Shown here piece by piece: positions 10,101 through 17,045 of a DNA stretch of 64,000 bases; position 1 is the stretch's first letter; every line of letters begins with the position of its first letter. The notes under the pieces are model-generated. The model made no database searches and was not told the DNA's origin. It saw nothing but the letters and a program-made list of their open reading frames with translations. The translations under genes were made by a program, and so were the position numbers. The DNA comes from DATBJJ01 sp036556425 (GTDB lineage: Bacteria; Acidobacteriota; Vicinamibacteria; Vicinamibacterales; 2-12-FULL-66-21): assembly GCA_036556425.1 (NCBI GenBank), contig DATBJJ010000086.1:1-64000 (forward strand), given 5' to 3'.

Positions 10101-10146
10101 GGGTACGGAGAAGCTCTCCGACGGAATCGAAGCTTTCCGCGTTCAT
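4156..10146 (-). CDS. Pseudokinase/AAA ATPase/GAF/sigma-54 activator chimera
   Basis: This 1996-residue regulator is a fusion. In order it has a Ser/Thr-kinase-like domain (about residues 10-275), a STAND-type ATPase with Walker A GGYSGVGKT near 329 and Walker B VIFLDDLQWAD near 454, a long helical region (about 650-1250), two GAF-type domains (about 1320-1470 and 1495-1640), a coiled coil, a sigma-54 AAA+ domain with GETGSGKE near 1710, an intact GAFTGA loop near 1757, and a C-terminal Fis-type helix-turn-helix. The first part matches the large kinase/ATPase/histidine-kinase sensors, but the histidine kinase is replaced by a sigma-54 activator. The kinase catalytic Asp is absent (LVLGTLSPTS where the HRD-type loop should be) and DFG reads DFS, so it is probably a pseudokinase. 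I chose the ATG at 10146; an in-frame start at 10218 is possible. Confidence 0.88.
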   Translation of the reverse strand: MNAESFDSVGELLRTPRHVVSRAVRRPDGIRVLLKEPATPSGSSQGSLPRELELIQRLPLKGVPRALDVASHSGREVLVLEDAGLCPLSGRLESGSLPFEEVFAIAIGLCDTLAELHGRDLVLGTLSPTSILVGDRTGDVQLLDFSLAQRVPVDVHPMAASLLAPATAAYIAPEQTGRISRAVDHRADLYALGATLYEMLAGRPPFDTQDALELVHAHIARTPRAPAAVTHSVPEQLSAIVMKLLAKAAEDRYQSAHGLRHDLDRCWQEWRDSASISAFDLSSRDFADRLLIPQRLYGREVELRQLAGAFEETLEGRPALLLIGGYSGVGKTAFVNELFRPIVRERGYFISGKFDQVARNVPYSALIQAFRSLIWQVLAENEERLATWRTALTEALGPNGGVVAAVIPEIEFVIGKQSQPVPLEAVESQNRFRYVFRSFVGTFARTGHPLVIFLDDLQWADAATLELLHPILTDADPRSLLVIGAYRDNEVTPDHALSTAIERLQRENARVRRLTLDSLDQTSLLTFLADTLRADQSDVTGLATLIRQKTDGNPFFVIQFLETLQHDGLLSLDRARGKWMFRVDAIAAAATTDNVVTLMTQRIQRLSSDGQHVLRLAACIGNPFEWATFLTATSLPDDQAEAGLEEAQSAGLIRPAEGQYASDSSGSAGRGVYGFIHDRVQQAAYALIPEDQQAAVHLGVGRQLLAECGSVVPEDRLFEIVNHLNIGSALVEHADERSALARLNLAAGRKAKSSAAYEAALRYLTAGIESCNEAWGTSDHAVVFALHFERAECLYLAGQFDAAERAHTYLLSHATTKLDEAAVHELRVTFYENRSRYAEAIASGRDGLSLFGVALPDHDTAVGHALEEELASIERLLGDRSIASLVNLPQMDNVEIRTAMRILTFMWAPVYIAGNQRLTSLISATMVRLSLTFGNTEDSAYGYVTHAITVGPVLRQFDAAYKWGELAIAVNERFGDVKRRAKIHQQIHAHVKLWRQPFEACVPHAREAARVGLEAGDFAYAGYGAATESWPAFLASRDLSQFVRDYTPALAFLARVNMSGFRDALRVMLNWALALQGRTSGTVSLSNEYLGEEDFIARYAATAPLFMTILRCAKLHLCVVFGETELGVEAVERAREVTIPGTMWPVLEDFWGALALAAGYETADPDDRARYQSRIDAVADSLRELAESCPENFRCFSLLVAAERARISGSGHAHALPLYEQAVAYAAETGNVQQQALASDLCGRMLLKLGDTSAAAAHFSRAYRAYGAWGALAKVRQMRRHLDQLLPAGDDALDRTEAVAHDDAPALTALDVKSVLKVARAIAGELELDGLLPTLLTIAIENAGAERGVFLQVRDDEVVPVIEATAENDRVEVRRADGQSSPRLFAQGVVRYVRRTRQDVVIADTSTDERFASHAHESGGVRSILCVPVAHQGRLSGILYLEHALSGAFTVARTEIVRVLATQAAIAFENARLYDDMKQEAAQRQRTEEMLRAVTEGTASATGREFFELLVRHLASALEVRYAFVAECRDKSRTRAKSLAFWKGEGFGENFEYDLAETPCMKVVDGSVCHYSEDVQERFPNDRDLVGLGVESYLGAPMLDASGHVIGHLAVLHNRPMPEDQWRTAVLKIFAARAGAELQRLRVEEDLRRAMTEVETLKNRLQAENVYLQEEIGTQHNFNEIIGNSPVLLDALRRIERVAPTDSTVLILGETGSGKELFARALHNRSKRNERPLVKVNCGAIAPGLVESELFGHVKGAFTGAIDKRVGRFELANGGTIFLDEIGELPLDAQVKLLRVLQEQEFEPVGSSRTVRVSVRVIAATNRNLEHAVREGKFRADLLYRLNVFPIEIPPLRERTSDISLLVSFFLSRIARTLGKPLQGVTTRSMEQVQAYSWPGNVRELQNVLERAAILAEGPIVSLEEALIGRGPTNALDVRAQEKAGAYLDDVQRDHILSVLASTGGIVEGSRGAAVILGVHPNTLRSRMKKLGIRTGNRTS

Positions 10147-10418
10147 GAAAACGGCGCGATGAGAGCCAGGCAATCTTGATTCTATCGGAGGGCTGTAACC
10201 AAGGACAGCCCGGCGCATCGAATTCGACAGCCGGTCCGGCCGAGGATCGAGAGGAGGCCGCCGATGCGTCGTGCGGAAACGTGAACGCCGTCAAGCGTGT
10301 TCGCGGCGCGGACGACGTCGTCGACCGGATCGAGATCCTTCCGTCGTCGCCGCTGGACGAATCGATTCGGCTCGCGACGTTCGCCAGCGTCCACGGCGAC
10401 GGCTCGATAATCAGAACC

Positions 10419-11219
10419 ATGCTGATCTCAGCCACGAGAGACTACGCCGTATCGCATCACGCCCTCACCTGTCGCGAGGTGTGGGCGTCGAATCGGAACG
10501 TTGCACACACCGTGGAGCTTCCCGGCTTGCAGGGATGGATATACTCGGCGCCGCTAGAGCTTGGCTACGACGGCGGCGACATTCACTACCTGTCTGCATG
10601 TGACTACGGTGTGCTCTCGCGTGTGGTACTCGCCGACGTGAGCGGTCACGGCCGGTCGATTGCCGCGGTCGCATCAGAGCTGCTGCAACTCGTCCGCGGC
10701 CACATGAATCGCCTCGAACAGTCGGCGCTCCTGCTCGAACTGAGTGCGTCGCTCTCGGCCGTGAAGACGAATGACGGAACGACGTATGCCACGGCCGTCG
10801 TGGTTGGTTTCGATTCGACCTGCAATGACCTTGTTTTGACGAACGCCGGCCATCCGCCGCCCCTGTGGTACCGCGCGGCCCGACGTGAGTGGAAGCTCCT
10901 TCAGAAACCGGATTCAACCGTACCCGGACGGCCGGTTGGCTTGCCAATCGGGCTGGAGTTCCCCACTTCGTATCAGGACCTCGTCGTGACCTTTGGACCC
11001 GACGACCTTTTGATCTGCTACACCGATGGCATCTCGGATGCGACCGACGACAAAGGTCTCGCGCTGGGTGTCGACGGGCTCTTGGAGCTCGCGAGCGGAC
11101 TGTCGGTTGATTCGCCGATGGCGGTTGGAGCAACGCTGCTCGGCCTTGTCGACGCGTTCCGACATGGTGCGCCGGCGTCGGATGATGAAACATTGATCGT
11201 TCTGCGGCGATCGGTCTGA
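10419..11219 (+). CDS. SpoIIE/RsbU-family protein serine phosphatase
   Basis: The product has the PP2C-like SpoIIE phosphatase signature: ADVSGHG metal-binding motif, TNAGHPPPLW, and the C-terminal DGISDA motif (YTDGISDATD). Such enzymes dephosphorylate anti-sigma-factor antagonists of the STAS type in partner-switching cascades. From the ATG at 10419 it is 266 residues. The frame stays open back to a TTG at 10176, so a longer N-terminus cannot be excluded, but that part has no recognisable domain. The gene is divergent from the giant regulator, and the 270 bases between their starts hold no other gene. A STAS protein encoded 7 kb away is the nearest plausible substrate; this link is inferred. 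Confidence 0.85.
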   Translation: MLISATRDYAVSHHALTCREVWASNRNVAHTVELPGLQGWIYSAPLELGYDGGDIHYLSACDYGVLSRVVLADVSGHGRSIAAVASELLQLVRGHMNRLEQSALLLELSASLSAVKTNDGTTYATAVVVGFDSTCNDLVLTNAGHPPPLWYRAARREWKLLQKPDSTVPGRPVGLPIGLEFPTSYQDLVVTFGPDDLLICYTDGISDATDDKGLALGVDGLLELASGLSVDSPMAVGATLLGLVDAFRHGAPASDDETLIVLRRSV

Positions 11220-11279
11220 ATCGGCGCGTCTGGTACGTATTGGCTGAGAGGGCGGGATGTCGGTCGACAGGTACGTTGC

Positions 11280-11540
11280 CTAGTCCGCGAAATGGCGGCT
11301 GGCGAACGCATGGCCGGAGCCCGACTTGAGGAACTTCTCGAACCGCAGGGCCATCCGTTCCGTGCGGAACTCGATGGTGACGTCAATCAACCACGGTTTC
11401 CATGGAGCCGTCGATCGGTTCTGACCGGCATTGTGCGCGCTCAACCGTGCGGAGACATCCGCACTCACGCCAACGTAACGCCTCTGCTGGTGATTCACGC
11501 TGCGGATGATGTAAACGAAGCGCTTCGCCGGGTGGGACAC
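11280..11540 (-). CDS. GIY-YIG nuclease-family small protein
   Basis: This is a single-domain GIY-YIG protein of about 86 residues, the size usual for the stand-alone UPF0213-like group. The first strand has YIIRS in place of the GIY part, and RRYVGVS corresponds to the YIG part. Further on come SARLSAHNAGQ and a C-terminal RFEKFLKSGSGHAFASRHF segment typical of the group. Members are structurally nucleases, but their cellular role is mostly unknown. I chose a GTG at 11540 with a weak purine-rich stretch upstream; a TTG at 11573 would add eleven residues. It is followed by a repeat-rich spacer and a tRNA gene. Confidence 0.8.
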   Translation of the reverse strand: MSHPAKRFVYIIRSVNHQQRRYVGVSADVSARLSAHNAGQNRSTAPWKPWLIDVTIEFRTERMALRFEKFLKSGSGHAFASRHFAD

Positions 11541-11686
11541 GTCGCCTGCTGAGCAAGGGACGGGCCGCGGCAAAGACTCTGGAAAACAAGAAACGAGGTT
11601 TGGAGGTACGCAGTATCCGATAGGTGACGGCGGTGAGAGGAGCGCAGAAAATTAGTCCTCCTTCGCCAACCGCTCGCTTCCTCCTG

Positions 11687-11845
11687 CGCCAAACCGCTCG
11701 CTACGCTCGCTGGCTTCGGAGGACGAGTCGCTCGCTGGCTTCGGAGGACGAGTCGCTCGCGGCTTCGGAGGACATCCTTCGCATGACGCTCGCAGGAACG
11801 CTGGCCTGCCATCCGGAGCCAGCGAGCGAAGCGAGCGGTTTGGCG
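11687..11845. repeat. 34-base imperfect inverted repeat, REP-like
   Basis: The arms at 11687-11720 and 11812-11845 are reverse complements with two mismatches in 34. They enclose a tandem repeat and end six bases from the 3' end of tRNA-Ser. The region contains no convincing gene; open frames here arise from the repeats. Confidence 0.75.
11705..11773. repeat. Tandem repeat, 25-base unit, about 2.8 copies
   Basis: Copies lie at 11705-11729, 11730-11754 and 11755-11773, the last lacking one base and its tail. The unit starts GCTCGCTGGCTTCGGAGGAC and ends GAGTC. It sits inside the inverted repeat and shares its sequence with the left arm. Confidence 0.8.
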
Positions 11846-11850
11846 AAGGA

Positions 11851-11939
11851 TGGCGGAGAGGGTGGGATTCGAACCCACGTGCCCTTTCGGACAAGACGCT
11901 TTCGAGGCGCCCCCGTTACGACCACTTCGGTACCTCTCC
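11851..11939 (-). tRNA. tRNA-Ser(CGA)
   Basis: The minus strand folds as a class II tRNA. The acceptor arms GGAGAGG and CCTCTCC pair, with discriminator G at 11854. The D arm is CCGAAGTGGTCGTAACGG and the anticodon loop is CTCGAAA, giving anticodon CGA at 11902-11904. A long variable arm (TGTCC GAAA GGGCA) and a T arm with GGGTTCGAATCCC follow. Together these identify serine, reading UCG codons. The three bases after the discriminator read CCA, so the 3' end may be encoded, although they also belong to the flanking repeat. Confidence 0.95.
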
Positions 11940-12061
11940 GTTAATTACTGCGCGCTCGCGGTCGCTCGGAAGCAACACGTCGTATTGCACGCCTCGCGAC
12001 TCCCCTCCGGCGCTCGCTTGCATGGAAATCGCGCGCGAAGCGGACCTTCAATTATACCAAC

Positions 12062-13261
12062 TCACAAATACCGAAGCCACCAGTCGCGCCGCCGTGCTTT
12101 CACGCCGGCAAACCACCGGCACGCGGGATACAGCGCGGCGACGACGGCGATCCAGATCGCGTAGATTGCCGGCAGCGAGACACCCCAGCCGGGCGGGAAC
12201 GTGACCGGAAACGCGCCCACGTTCGGCGATTCGAACATCCAGTGAACCTCGCCGTACCGCGCGTAGCAGATCGCGATTGCCACGACGTGGATGAGCGCGG
12301 CGTGGAGCGCGAAATAGAAGAGCGGCACTTTTCCGATCGTCAGCGCGGGCGCGAGCCACGGCGGCGTGCGGCGATCGAGCAGCTCGAGCGCCAGCAGCGC
12401 GGGGCCGAGCGTCATCAGCAGGAACAGCAGCGACGGCGGATACTTCGTCGCGTTCAAGAACGACAAGAAAGTGAAAAGCGGCGATCGATGCAGTTGCCAT
12501 GGAACCGGATCGCCGTAAACGTTCAGCGTGCGCAGCGCGACGAAGGCGATCGCGGCAATCGCGCCCGCGCGGAACAGCCACGCGCGGCGGCGATCCGCGG
12601 GCCACTCGTAGATCTGCCCGAGCGCGTAGCCGGCCGCGGTCACGCCAATCCACGGCACGATCGGATACGCGACGAAGATGACGTGATCCGGCGATTGGAA
12701 CAGGAAGTTCGGCGAGTGCAGGAACGTCCAGATCGGATGCGCCGACCGCACGCCGTCGAAGAGGTTGTGCCCGGCGATCAGGACGAGCCCGAACGCCGCG
12801 ATCGCGGTCGTCGGGAGACGCACGAGCGCGGCGAGCACGATCATCGCCCACCCGAGCGCCCACAGCACGTTCAGCAGCACGAGTCGAAAATCGAAGTTGA
12901 ACTGCCACGCGAGGCATCGCAGCACGACCGCGTCGAGCACGATCAGCCACAGGCCGCGCGTGACGAGAAAACGCGACAGCGTCGACGCCGGCGCGCGACC
13001 GCGCGACAGATACGCGCCCGCGCCGGTGAGAAGGAAGAACACCGGCGCGCAGGAGTGCGTGATCCATCGCGTCATGAACAGTCCAGCCGACGCTTGCGCG
13101 AGATTCGTCGGGCTGACGTTCGGATCGCCGACGAAGTCCCGCACGTGATCCAACGCCATCAGGATCATGACGAGACCACGCAGGACGTCTATCGATTCGA
13201 CGCGCGAGCGCGGCGATTCGACACGCGGGCTGACGCCCCGGGCCGGCACTGTTGTCGTCAT
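12062..13261 (-). CDS. Multi-pass membrane protein, DUF1624/heparan acetyltransferase-like
   Basis: The 399-residue protein has the hallmark of the DUF1624/HGSNAT-like membrane acyltransferase group: after a short cytoplasmic tail it reads SIDVLRGLVMILMALDHVRDF, with the conserved R-G and D-H pair in the first membrane helix. About ten hydrophobic segments follow. Members are thought to move acyl groups across the membrane onto sugars or polymers, but the substrate here is unknown. The start ATG at 13261 overlaps the stop of the TonB receptor by one base (TGATG), so it is the last gene of a tadA/TonB/acyltransferase unit. Confidence 0.8.
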   Translation of the reverse strand: MTTTVPARGVSPRVESPRSRVESIDVLRGLVMILMALDHVRDFVGDPNVSPTNLAQASAGLFMTRWITHSCAPVFFLLTGAGAYLSRGRAPASTLSRFLVTRGLWLIVLDAVVLRCLAWQFNFDFRLVLLNVLWALGWAMIVLAALVRLPTTAIAAFGLVLIAGHNLFDGVRSAHPIWTFLHSPNFLFQSPDHVIFVAYPIVPWIGVTAAGYALGQIYEWPADRRRAWLFRAGAIAAIAFVALRTLNVYGDPVPWQLHRSPLFTFLSFLNATKYPPSLLFLLMTLGPALLALELLDRRTPPWLAPALTIGKVPLFYFALHAALIHVVAIAICYARYGEVHWMFESPNVGAFPVTFPPGWGVSLPAIYAIWIAVVAALYPACRWFAGVKARRRDWWLRYL

Positions 13262-15459
13262 CAGAATCGAAGCCGCACGCCGGCATTGACCGTCCGCCCG
13301 TCGAGCGGCGCCCACGCGTCGACGGTCCACCGCCCATCCACAGCGCGCGTCGGACGGACGAGCGGATCCTCGCGCGTCTGCCGCACGTTGCCGAGATTCT
13401 CGACGTTGACGAAGATTCGCGAGCGGCCCACGGCGAGGTCGATCAGTCCGCCGAACAACACGTGCGGAAACCCGCGCGACCGGTACGGATTGTCCTCGAG
13501 CGACTGGCGCCCTGTGTAGAACACCTCGAAGCCGACGCGCGCCGGGCCGATCTGGCGGAGCAAATCGAACGTCGCGGAATGACGCGGATTGAGTGGGGTC
13601 TCGCGGCGCGCCGGCGCATCCGGGTTTGGCTCCGTGGACCACAGGAACATGTGCGTGAGGATCAGATCGAACTCGTCGACGTGGCGCCGCGCGATCAGCT
13701 CGGTCCCCCGCGTGCGCGTGAAGCCATCGAGGTTCACGATCGCTTGTGGAAAGTCCGGGCGCCCCGTGTCGCGCACGGCCAGCGCGCCGCGAATCCGCGA
13801 CTCGAACAGCGTCAACGTCACCTCGAACGGCGCTCGCGCCCACGTGATGTCCGTCGACATGCTGTCCGCCCGCTCGGCCTCCAGCGCGCCGAGCGCGGCA
13901 ATCCTCGAGAGACCCGTGGCCTCGGTGTCTTCGGTGAACGGCGTCGGCGCGAAATACCCGCGCCCGCCCGATACGCGAATCGTCCACGGCTCCGACGGAC
14001 GCAGGAGCGCCGACAGGCGCGGGCTGACGAACGTCCCGAACGCGCTGTGCCGATCGACGCGCGCGCTCGCAGACAGCGTGAGCCACGTCGCCGGAACGAT
14101 CTCCCCCTGCGCGAACACTCCGGGAACCGTGTACGTGTAGTTGAAGCGCGGCACATCGCGCGACGTGTAGCGTTCGCGTTGCAGCGCCGCGCCGGCGACC
14201 CACGTATGACGGCCCCGCGTTCCCGTCGCGGAGACTTCGCCGAAGATCGTGCTGCGATCGTCGCGCTCCACGTCGGCGCCGAACGTCTGCGTGTGATCCT
14301 GGACCGTACCGCTGCCGCGCGCAGTGAGCACGACGCCCGTCGACGTCGTGATGCGCGCGAGCGCGCCGACGTCGAAGCGCTTGCTATCGAGATTCTCGGC
14401 GAAGGGCACGCCATCCGGCGCCGCCGCGCCCGGCATCGTCCCGCCTCGCCGCTCTTCGATCATCAGGCCCGCCGTCACCAGCAGCGATTTGCCGCGGCTG
14501 TCGTCCCAGAACAGCCGCGGCCTCGCGACGACGCGCCGATAGAGCGGCAGGTCGGTCCACCCGTCGTCGTCGAGATCGGATCGCTCCTGGAAGTGCGCGC
14601 CGCCGACGAACGTGTAGCCCCATCGCGCCGCGATGGGCGCGGCGAGCCAGCTGACGACGTCGGTGCCGGCGTGGCTCGTTCTGTTGATGAGCACTTCGGT
14701 CTCGCGTCGATCGGAGGGCGGACGCCGCGAGACGAGGTTGACGACGCCGCCAATGGCCGACATTCCGTACAGCGCCGACGCGACGCCTTTGATCACCTCG
14801 ACCTGCCCGAGATCCATTGGCGGTATTTGAAGCAGGCCGATCGAGCCGGTCTGGCCTCCGTAGAGCGGCAAGCCGTCCGCGAGCACCTGCGTGTATCGGC
14901 CGCGCAATCCTTGGATGCGGACGTTCGCTCCGCCGAGCGACGGCGACGTCGTCTGAACGCGCAGGCCGTTCGTCTCGTTCAGCAGCATCGACACGTCGCC
15001 CGGCGTCATCATGATCTTTTCCTGCACCTCCTCGCCGGGAACGACCTCGACCCTCATGGGCTGATCTTCGACACGCTTGTTCGTTCGCGTCGCCGACACG
15101 ATCACCTGTTCTTCGAGCGTCGGCTGGCGATCGAGAGTGACGACGACCGGCTGCGTCCGACCTGCCGCGATCGTGACGTCAATCTTCACCGGCAAGTAGC
15201 CTTCCTTGCTGACGGAGATCTCCACGCGGCCTGGAGCGACAGCCACGCTCACGATTCCCTTCGGCGTCGTCGTGTGTTTCGCGCCGCCGATCGCGACGTC
15301 GGCGCCCGCGACGGGATCGCCGCCGCTGCGGACCTCGATCTGAATCGCGGTCCGTTGGTCCTGAATCGGGGCCTCGGCCTGCACGACGCAGGCGCAGATC
15401 AAGAGTGTGTAGAACGTGGCCGCCGCTCCTCGAAGAAATCCTGAATCGTCCGGCGGCAT
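13261..15459 (-). CDS. TonB-dependent outer-membrane receptor
   Basis: The 732-residue product starts with a signal peptide (hydrophobic core ATFYTLLICACVV), then a carboxypeptidase-regulatory-like or PEGA-like beta domain (residues about 35-110), a plug domain (about 115-240, with VIVSATRTNKRVEDQP and IQGLRGRYTQVLADG) and a beta-barrel ending in aromatic F (LRF), as outer-membrane proteins do. It should import a ligand using TonB energy; the ligand cannot be told, though the plug resembles siderophore, cobalamin and colicin-type receptors. The start lies 61 bases inside tadA, an unusual overlap. The hydrophobic signal segment does not allow a much shorter start. Confidence 0.9.
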   Translation of the reverse strand: MPPDDSGFLRGAAATFYTLLICACVVQAEAPIQDQRTAIQIEVRSGGDPVAGADVAIGGAKHTTTPKGIVSVAVAPGRVEISVSKEGYLPVKIDVTIAAGRTQPVVVTLDRQPTLEEQVIVSATRTNKRVEDQPMRVEVVPGEEVQEKIMMTPGDVSMLLNETNGLRVQTTSPSLGGANVRIQGLRGRYTQVLADGLPLYGGQTGSIGLLQIPPMDLGQVEVIKGVASALYGMSAIGGVVNLVSRRPPSDRRETEVLINRTSHAGTDVVSWLAAPIAARWGYTFVGGAHFQERSDLDDDGWTDLPLYRRVVARPRLFWDDSRGKSLLVTAGLMIEERRGGTMPGAAAPDGVPFAENLDSKRFDVGALARITTSTGVVLTARGSGTVQDHTQTFGADVERDDRSTIFGEVSATGTRGRHTWVAGAALQRERYTSRDVPRFNYTYTVPGVFAQGEIVPATWLTLSASARVDRHSAFGTFVSPRLSALLRPSEPWTIRVSGGRGYFAPTPFTEDTEATGLSRIAALGALEAERADSMSTDITWARAPFEVTLTLFESRIRGALAVRDTGRPDFPQAIVNLDGFTRTRGTELIARRHVDEFDLILTHMFLWSTEPNPDAPARRETPLNPRHSATFDLLRQIGPARVGFEVFYTGRQSLEDNPYRSRGFPHVLFGGLIDLAVGRSRIFVNVENLGNVRQTREDPLVRPTRAVDGRWTVDAWAPLDGRTVNAGVRLRF

Positions 15460-15863
15460 TCGTCCTCCAGCACGCCGCCGATCGCTTCAATACGATGGTT
15501 GAGGCCGGGCGTCTCGTGCACGCGCGCGGCGGACACGATCGCGCCGGCCTTCGGCTCCGGCGCGCCGTAGACGACCTCCGCGACGCGCGCATGAACCGTC
15601 GCGCCCACGCACATCAAGCACGGCTCGACCGTTACGTACAGCACCGATCCGGTGAGCCGATAGTTCCCGACCGCGCGCGCAGCGGCGCGCAACGCGACGA
15701 TCTCCGCATGCGCGGTGGGATCGTGGCTCGAGATTGGCTGATTGAATCCGGATCCGATCACAACGCCGTCGCGGACGACGACCGCGCCGATCGGCACTTC
15801 ATCCATCGCGCGCGCTTTCGCCGCTTCCTCGAGCGCGAGCCGCATGCCTTCTTCGTGGGTCAT
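15399..15863 (-). CDS. tadA: tRNA-specific adenosine deaminase
   Basis: This is a 154-residue zinc cytidine/deoxycytidylate-deaminase-fold protein. The zinc site is visible as HAEIVALRAA (His and catalytic Glu, about residue 52) and PCLMCVGA (two Cys, about residue 82). Length and the motif SHDPTAHAEI match TadA, which converts adenosine 34 of tRNA-Arg(ACG) to inosine in the cytoplasm. A guanine-deaminase-like paralogue is the alternative, but the N-terminal MRLALEEAAKARAMDEVPIGAVVV is typical TadA. Its 3' end overlaps the TonB receptor gene. Confidence 0.92.
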   Translation of the reverse strand: MTHEEGMRLALEEAAKARAMDEVPIGAVVVRDGVVIGSGFNQPISSHDPTAHAEIVALRAAARAVGNYRLTGSVLYVTVEPCLMCVGATVHARVAEVVYGAPEPKAGAIVSAARVHETPGLNHRIEAIGGVLEDECRRTIQDFFEERRPRSTHS

Positions 15864-15868
15864 CTTGT

Positions 15869-15903
15869 CGGGATGCGGGATTCGGGATCCGGGGTTCGGG
15901 AGG
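15869..15903. repeat. Heptanucleotide tandem repeat (CGGGATN), five units
   Basis: Five successive 7-base units read CGGGATG, CGGGATT, CGGGATC, CGGGGTT and CGGGAGG. They fill almost the whole 43-base gap between the AI-2E gene stop and the tadA start, so they would be transcribed as the 5' leader or spacer before tadA. Confidence 0.75.
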
Positions 15904-15906
15904 CAA

Positions 15907-16980
15907 TCACTTCGTCTTCGAGTCGGCCGCGAGCGACGGCCGCGTGCTCTCGACCAGATCGGGCCGCGTGAAGACGCGAATCAGGCTGCCCGCCGTGACG
16001 AGAATGATCGGACCGATGACGAGGCCGATGAATCCGAATGCCGACGCTCCACCAAGGATGCCGAGGAAGACGACGAGGCCGCTGGCGGATGTCCGTCCCG
16101 CGAGCAGCAGCGGGCGCAGCACGTTGTCGGCCATGCTGATGCCGAGCACGCCGAAAATGGTCAGCGTGATCGCGCGCCCGATCTCTCCAGAGAAGAGCAG
16201 CATGAGCACCGCCGGCACCCAGACGAGCGCGGCGCCGACAACCGGGATGAGCGAGCAGAACGCCATCACCACGCCCCAGATGACCGGCGCGGCAATGCCG
16301 ACGACGAGGAAGGCGAGACCACCGATCGCGCCCTGCACGGCGGCGACCAGGAGTCCGGCGCCGACGCTCGCGATCACGAGGTCGCGCGTCTCCGTCAGCA
16401 GACGATCGCGCTCGCGCTCGGGAAGCGGCAAGAGCTCGCGCAGCTGACTCCCGAGGACTTCCCCATCGCGCAGGAGGAAGAAGAGCGCGAACAGCATCAC
16501 GAACAGGCTGCCGATCGTCGCGAAGAAATCGGCGACGACGGCGCCGGCGCGCGGCGCGAGGAACGTCAGCGCGCGCTGCACGGCTTCGCGCAGGAGCGCC
16601 GTCGGCTCCTCGGGCAGCTCGATCGGGCTGCGATCGCGGACGACGTTCCACAGCCGCTGAATCTGCGCGGGCGATGTCGGCGTGACGTTGCGGACGCGCT
16701 CGACGACCTGCGGAACCTCGCGCGCGAACACGGACACGAGCGTGACCGCCGGCGCCACGATGAGCACCGCCGCCATCAGCGTCGTCGCGAGCGCCGCGCG
16801 GTTCGGCCCGACCCTCGGCCTGAGCTCCGCATGGACGCTGTGGAACATCATCGCGAAGACGACGGCCCAGGCGAGCGACGGCAGGAACGGGCTGAGAACG
16901 AGGTACGCCAGGTACCCCATCAGCAGCACGAGGCCGTAGAACAGGAGTTGCTGGAAGCGTTCCTTCGTGACGTCGGGCAT
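15907..16980 (-). CDS. AI-2E family transporter
   Basis: The 357-residue membrane protein fits the AI-2E/YdiK/PerM family. It has paired N-terminal helices (QLLFYGLVLLMGYLAYLVLSPF), a cytoplasmic helical insert (about residues 80-150), and a C-terminal helix block with GVVMAFCSLIPVVGAALVWVP, the family's conserved loop. Some members export autoinducer-2 and others act as cation/proton antiporters or permease-like proteins of unknown substrate, so quorum signalling should not be assumed. It lies upstream of tadA on the same strand with only a repeat-filled spacer between. Confidence 0.88.
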   Translation of the reverse strand: MPDVTKERFQQLLFYGLVLLMGYLAYLVLSPFLPSLAWAVVFAMMFHSVHAELRPRVGPNRAALATTLMAAVLIVAPAVTLVSVFAREVPQVVERVRNVTPTSPAQIQRLWNVVRDRSPIELPEEPTALLREAVQRALTFLAPRAGAVVADFFATIGSLFVMLFALFFLLRDGEVLGSQLRELLPLPERERDRLLTETRDLVIASVGAGLLVAAVQGAIGGLAFLVVGIAAPVIWGVVMAFCSLIPVVGAALVWVPAVLMLLFSGEIGRAITLTIFGVLGISMADNVLRPLLLAGRTSASGLVVFLGILGGASAFGFIGLVIGPIILVTAGSLIRVFTRPDLVESTRPSLAADSKTK

Positions 16981-17045
16981 GAATGGCCAGCCAGCTGATT
17001 GTAGTCGTGCGATTTTGCCGGTGACAACCTTCGTTCGGCTGATCC

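Noticed and set aside
11687..11773. CRISPR-like array
   Set aside because: The units are directly adjacent without unique spacers.
11495..11944. Small open frames in the tRNA-flanking repeats
   Set aside because: They are translations of the tandem and inverted repeats and of the tRNA itself.
12062..14203. A 713-codon reading of the acyltransferase-like gene extending into the TonB gene
   Set aside because: The first 300 codons have no domain and overlap the receptor in another frame; the ATG at 13261 starts the membrane protein exactly.
15907..16980. Quorum-sensing exporter for AI-2
   Set aside because: The family name does not establish the substrate; no luxS or other AI-2 genes are visible.
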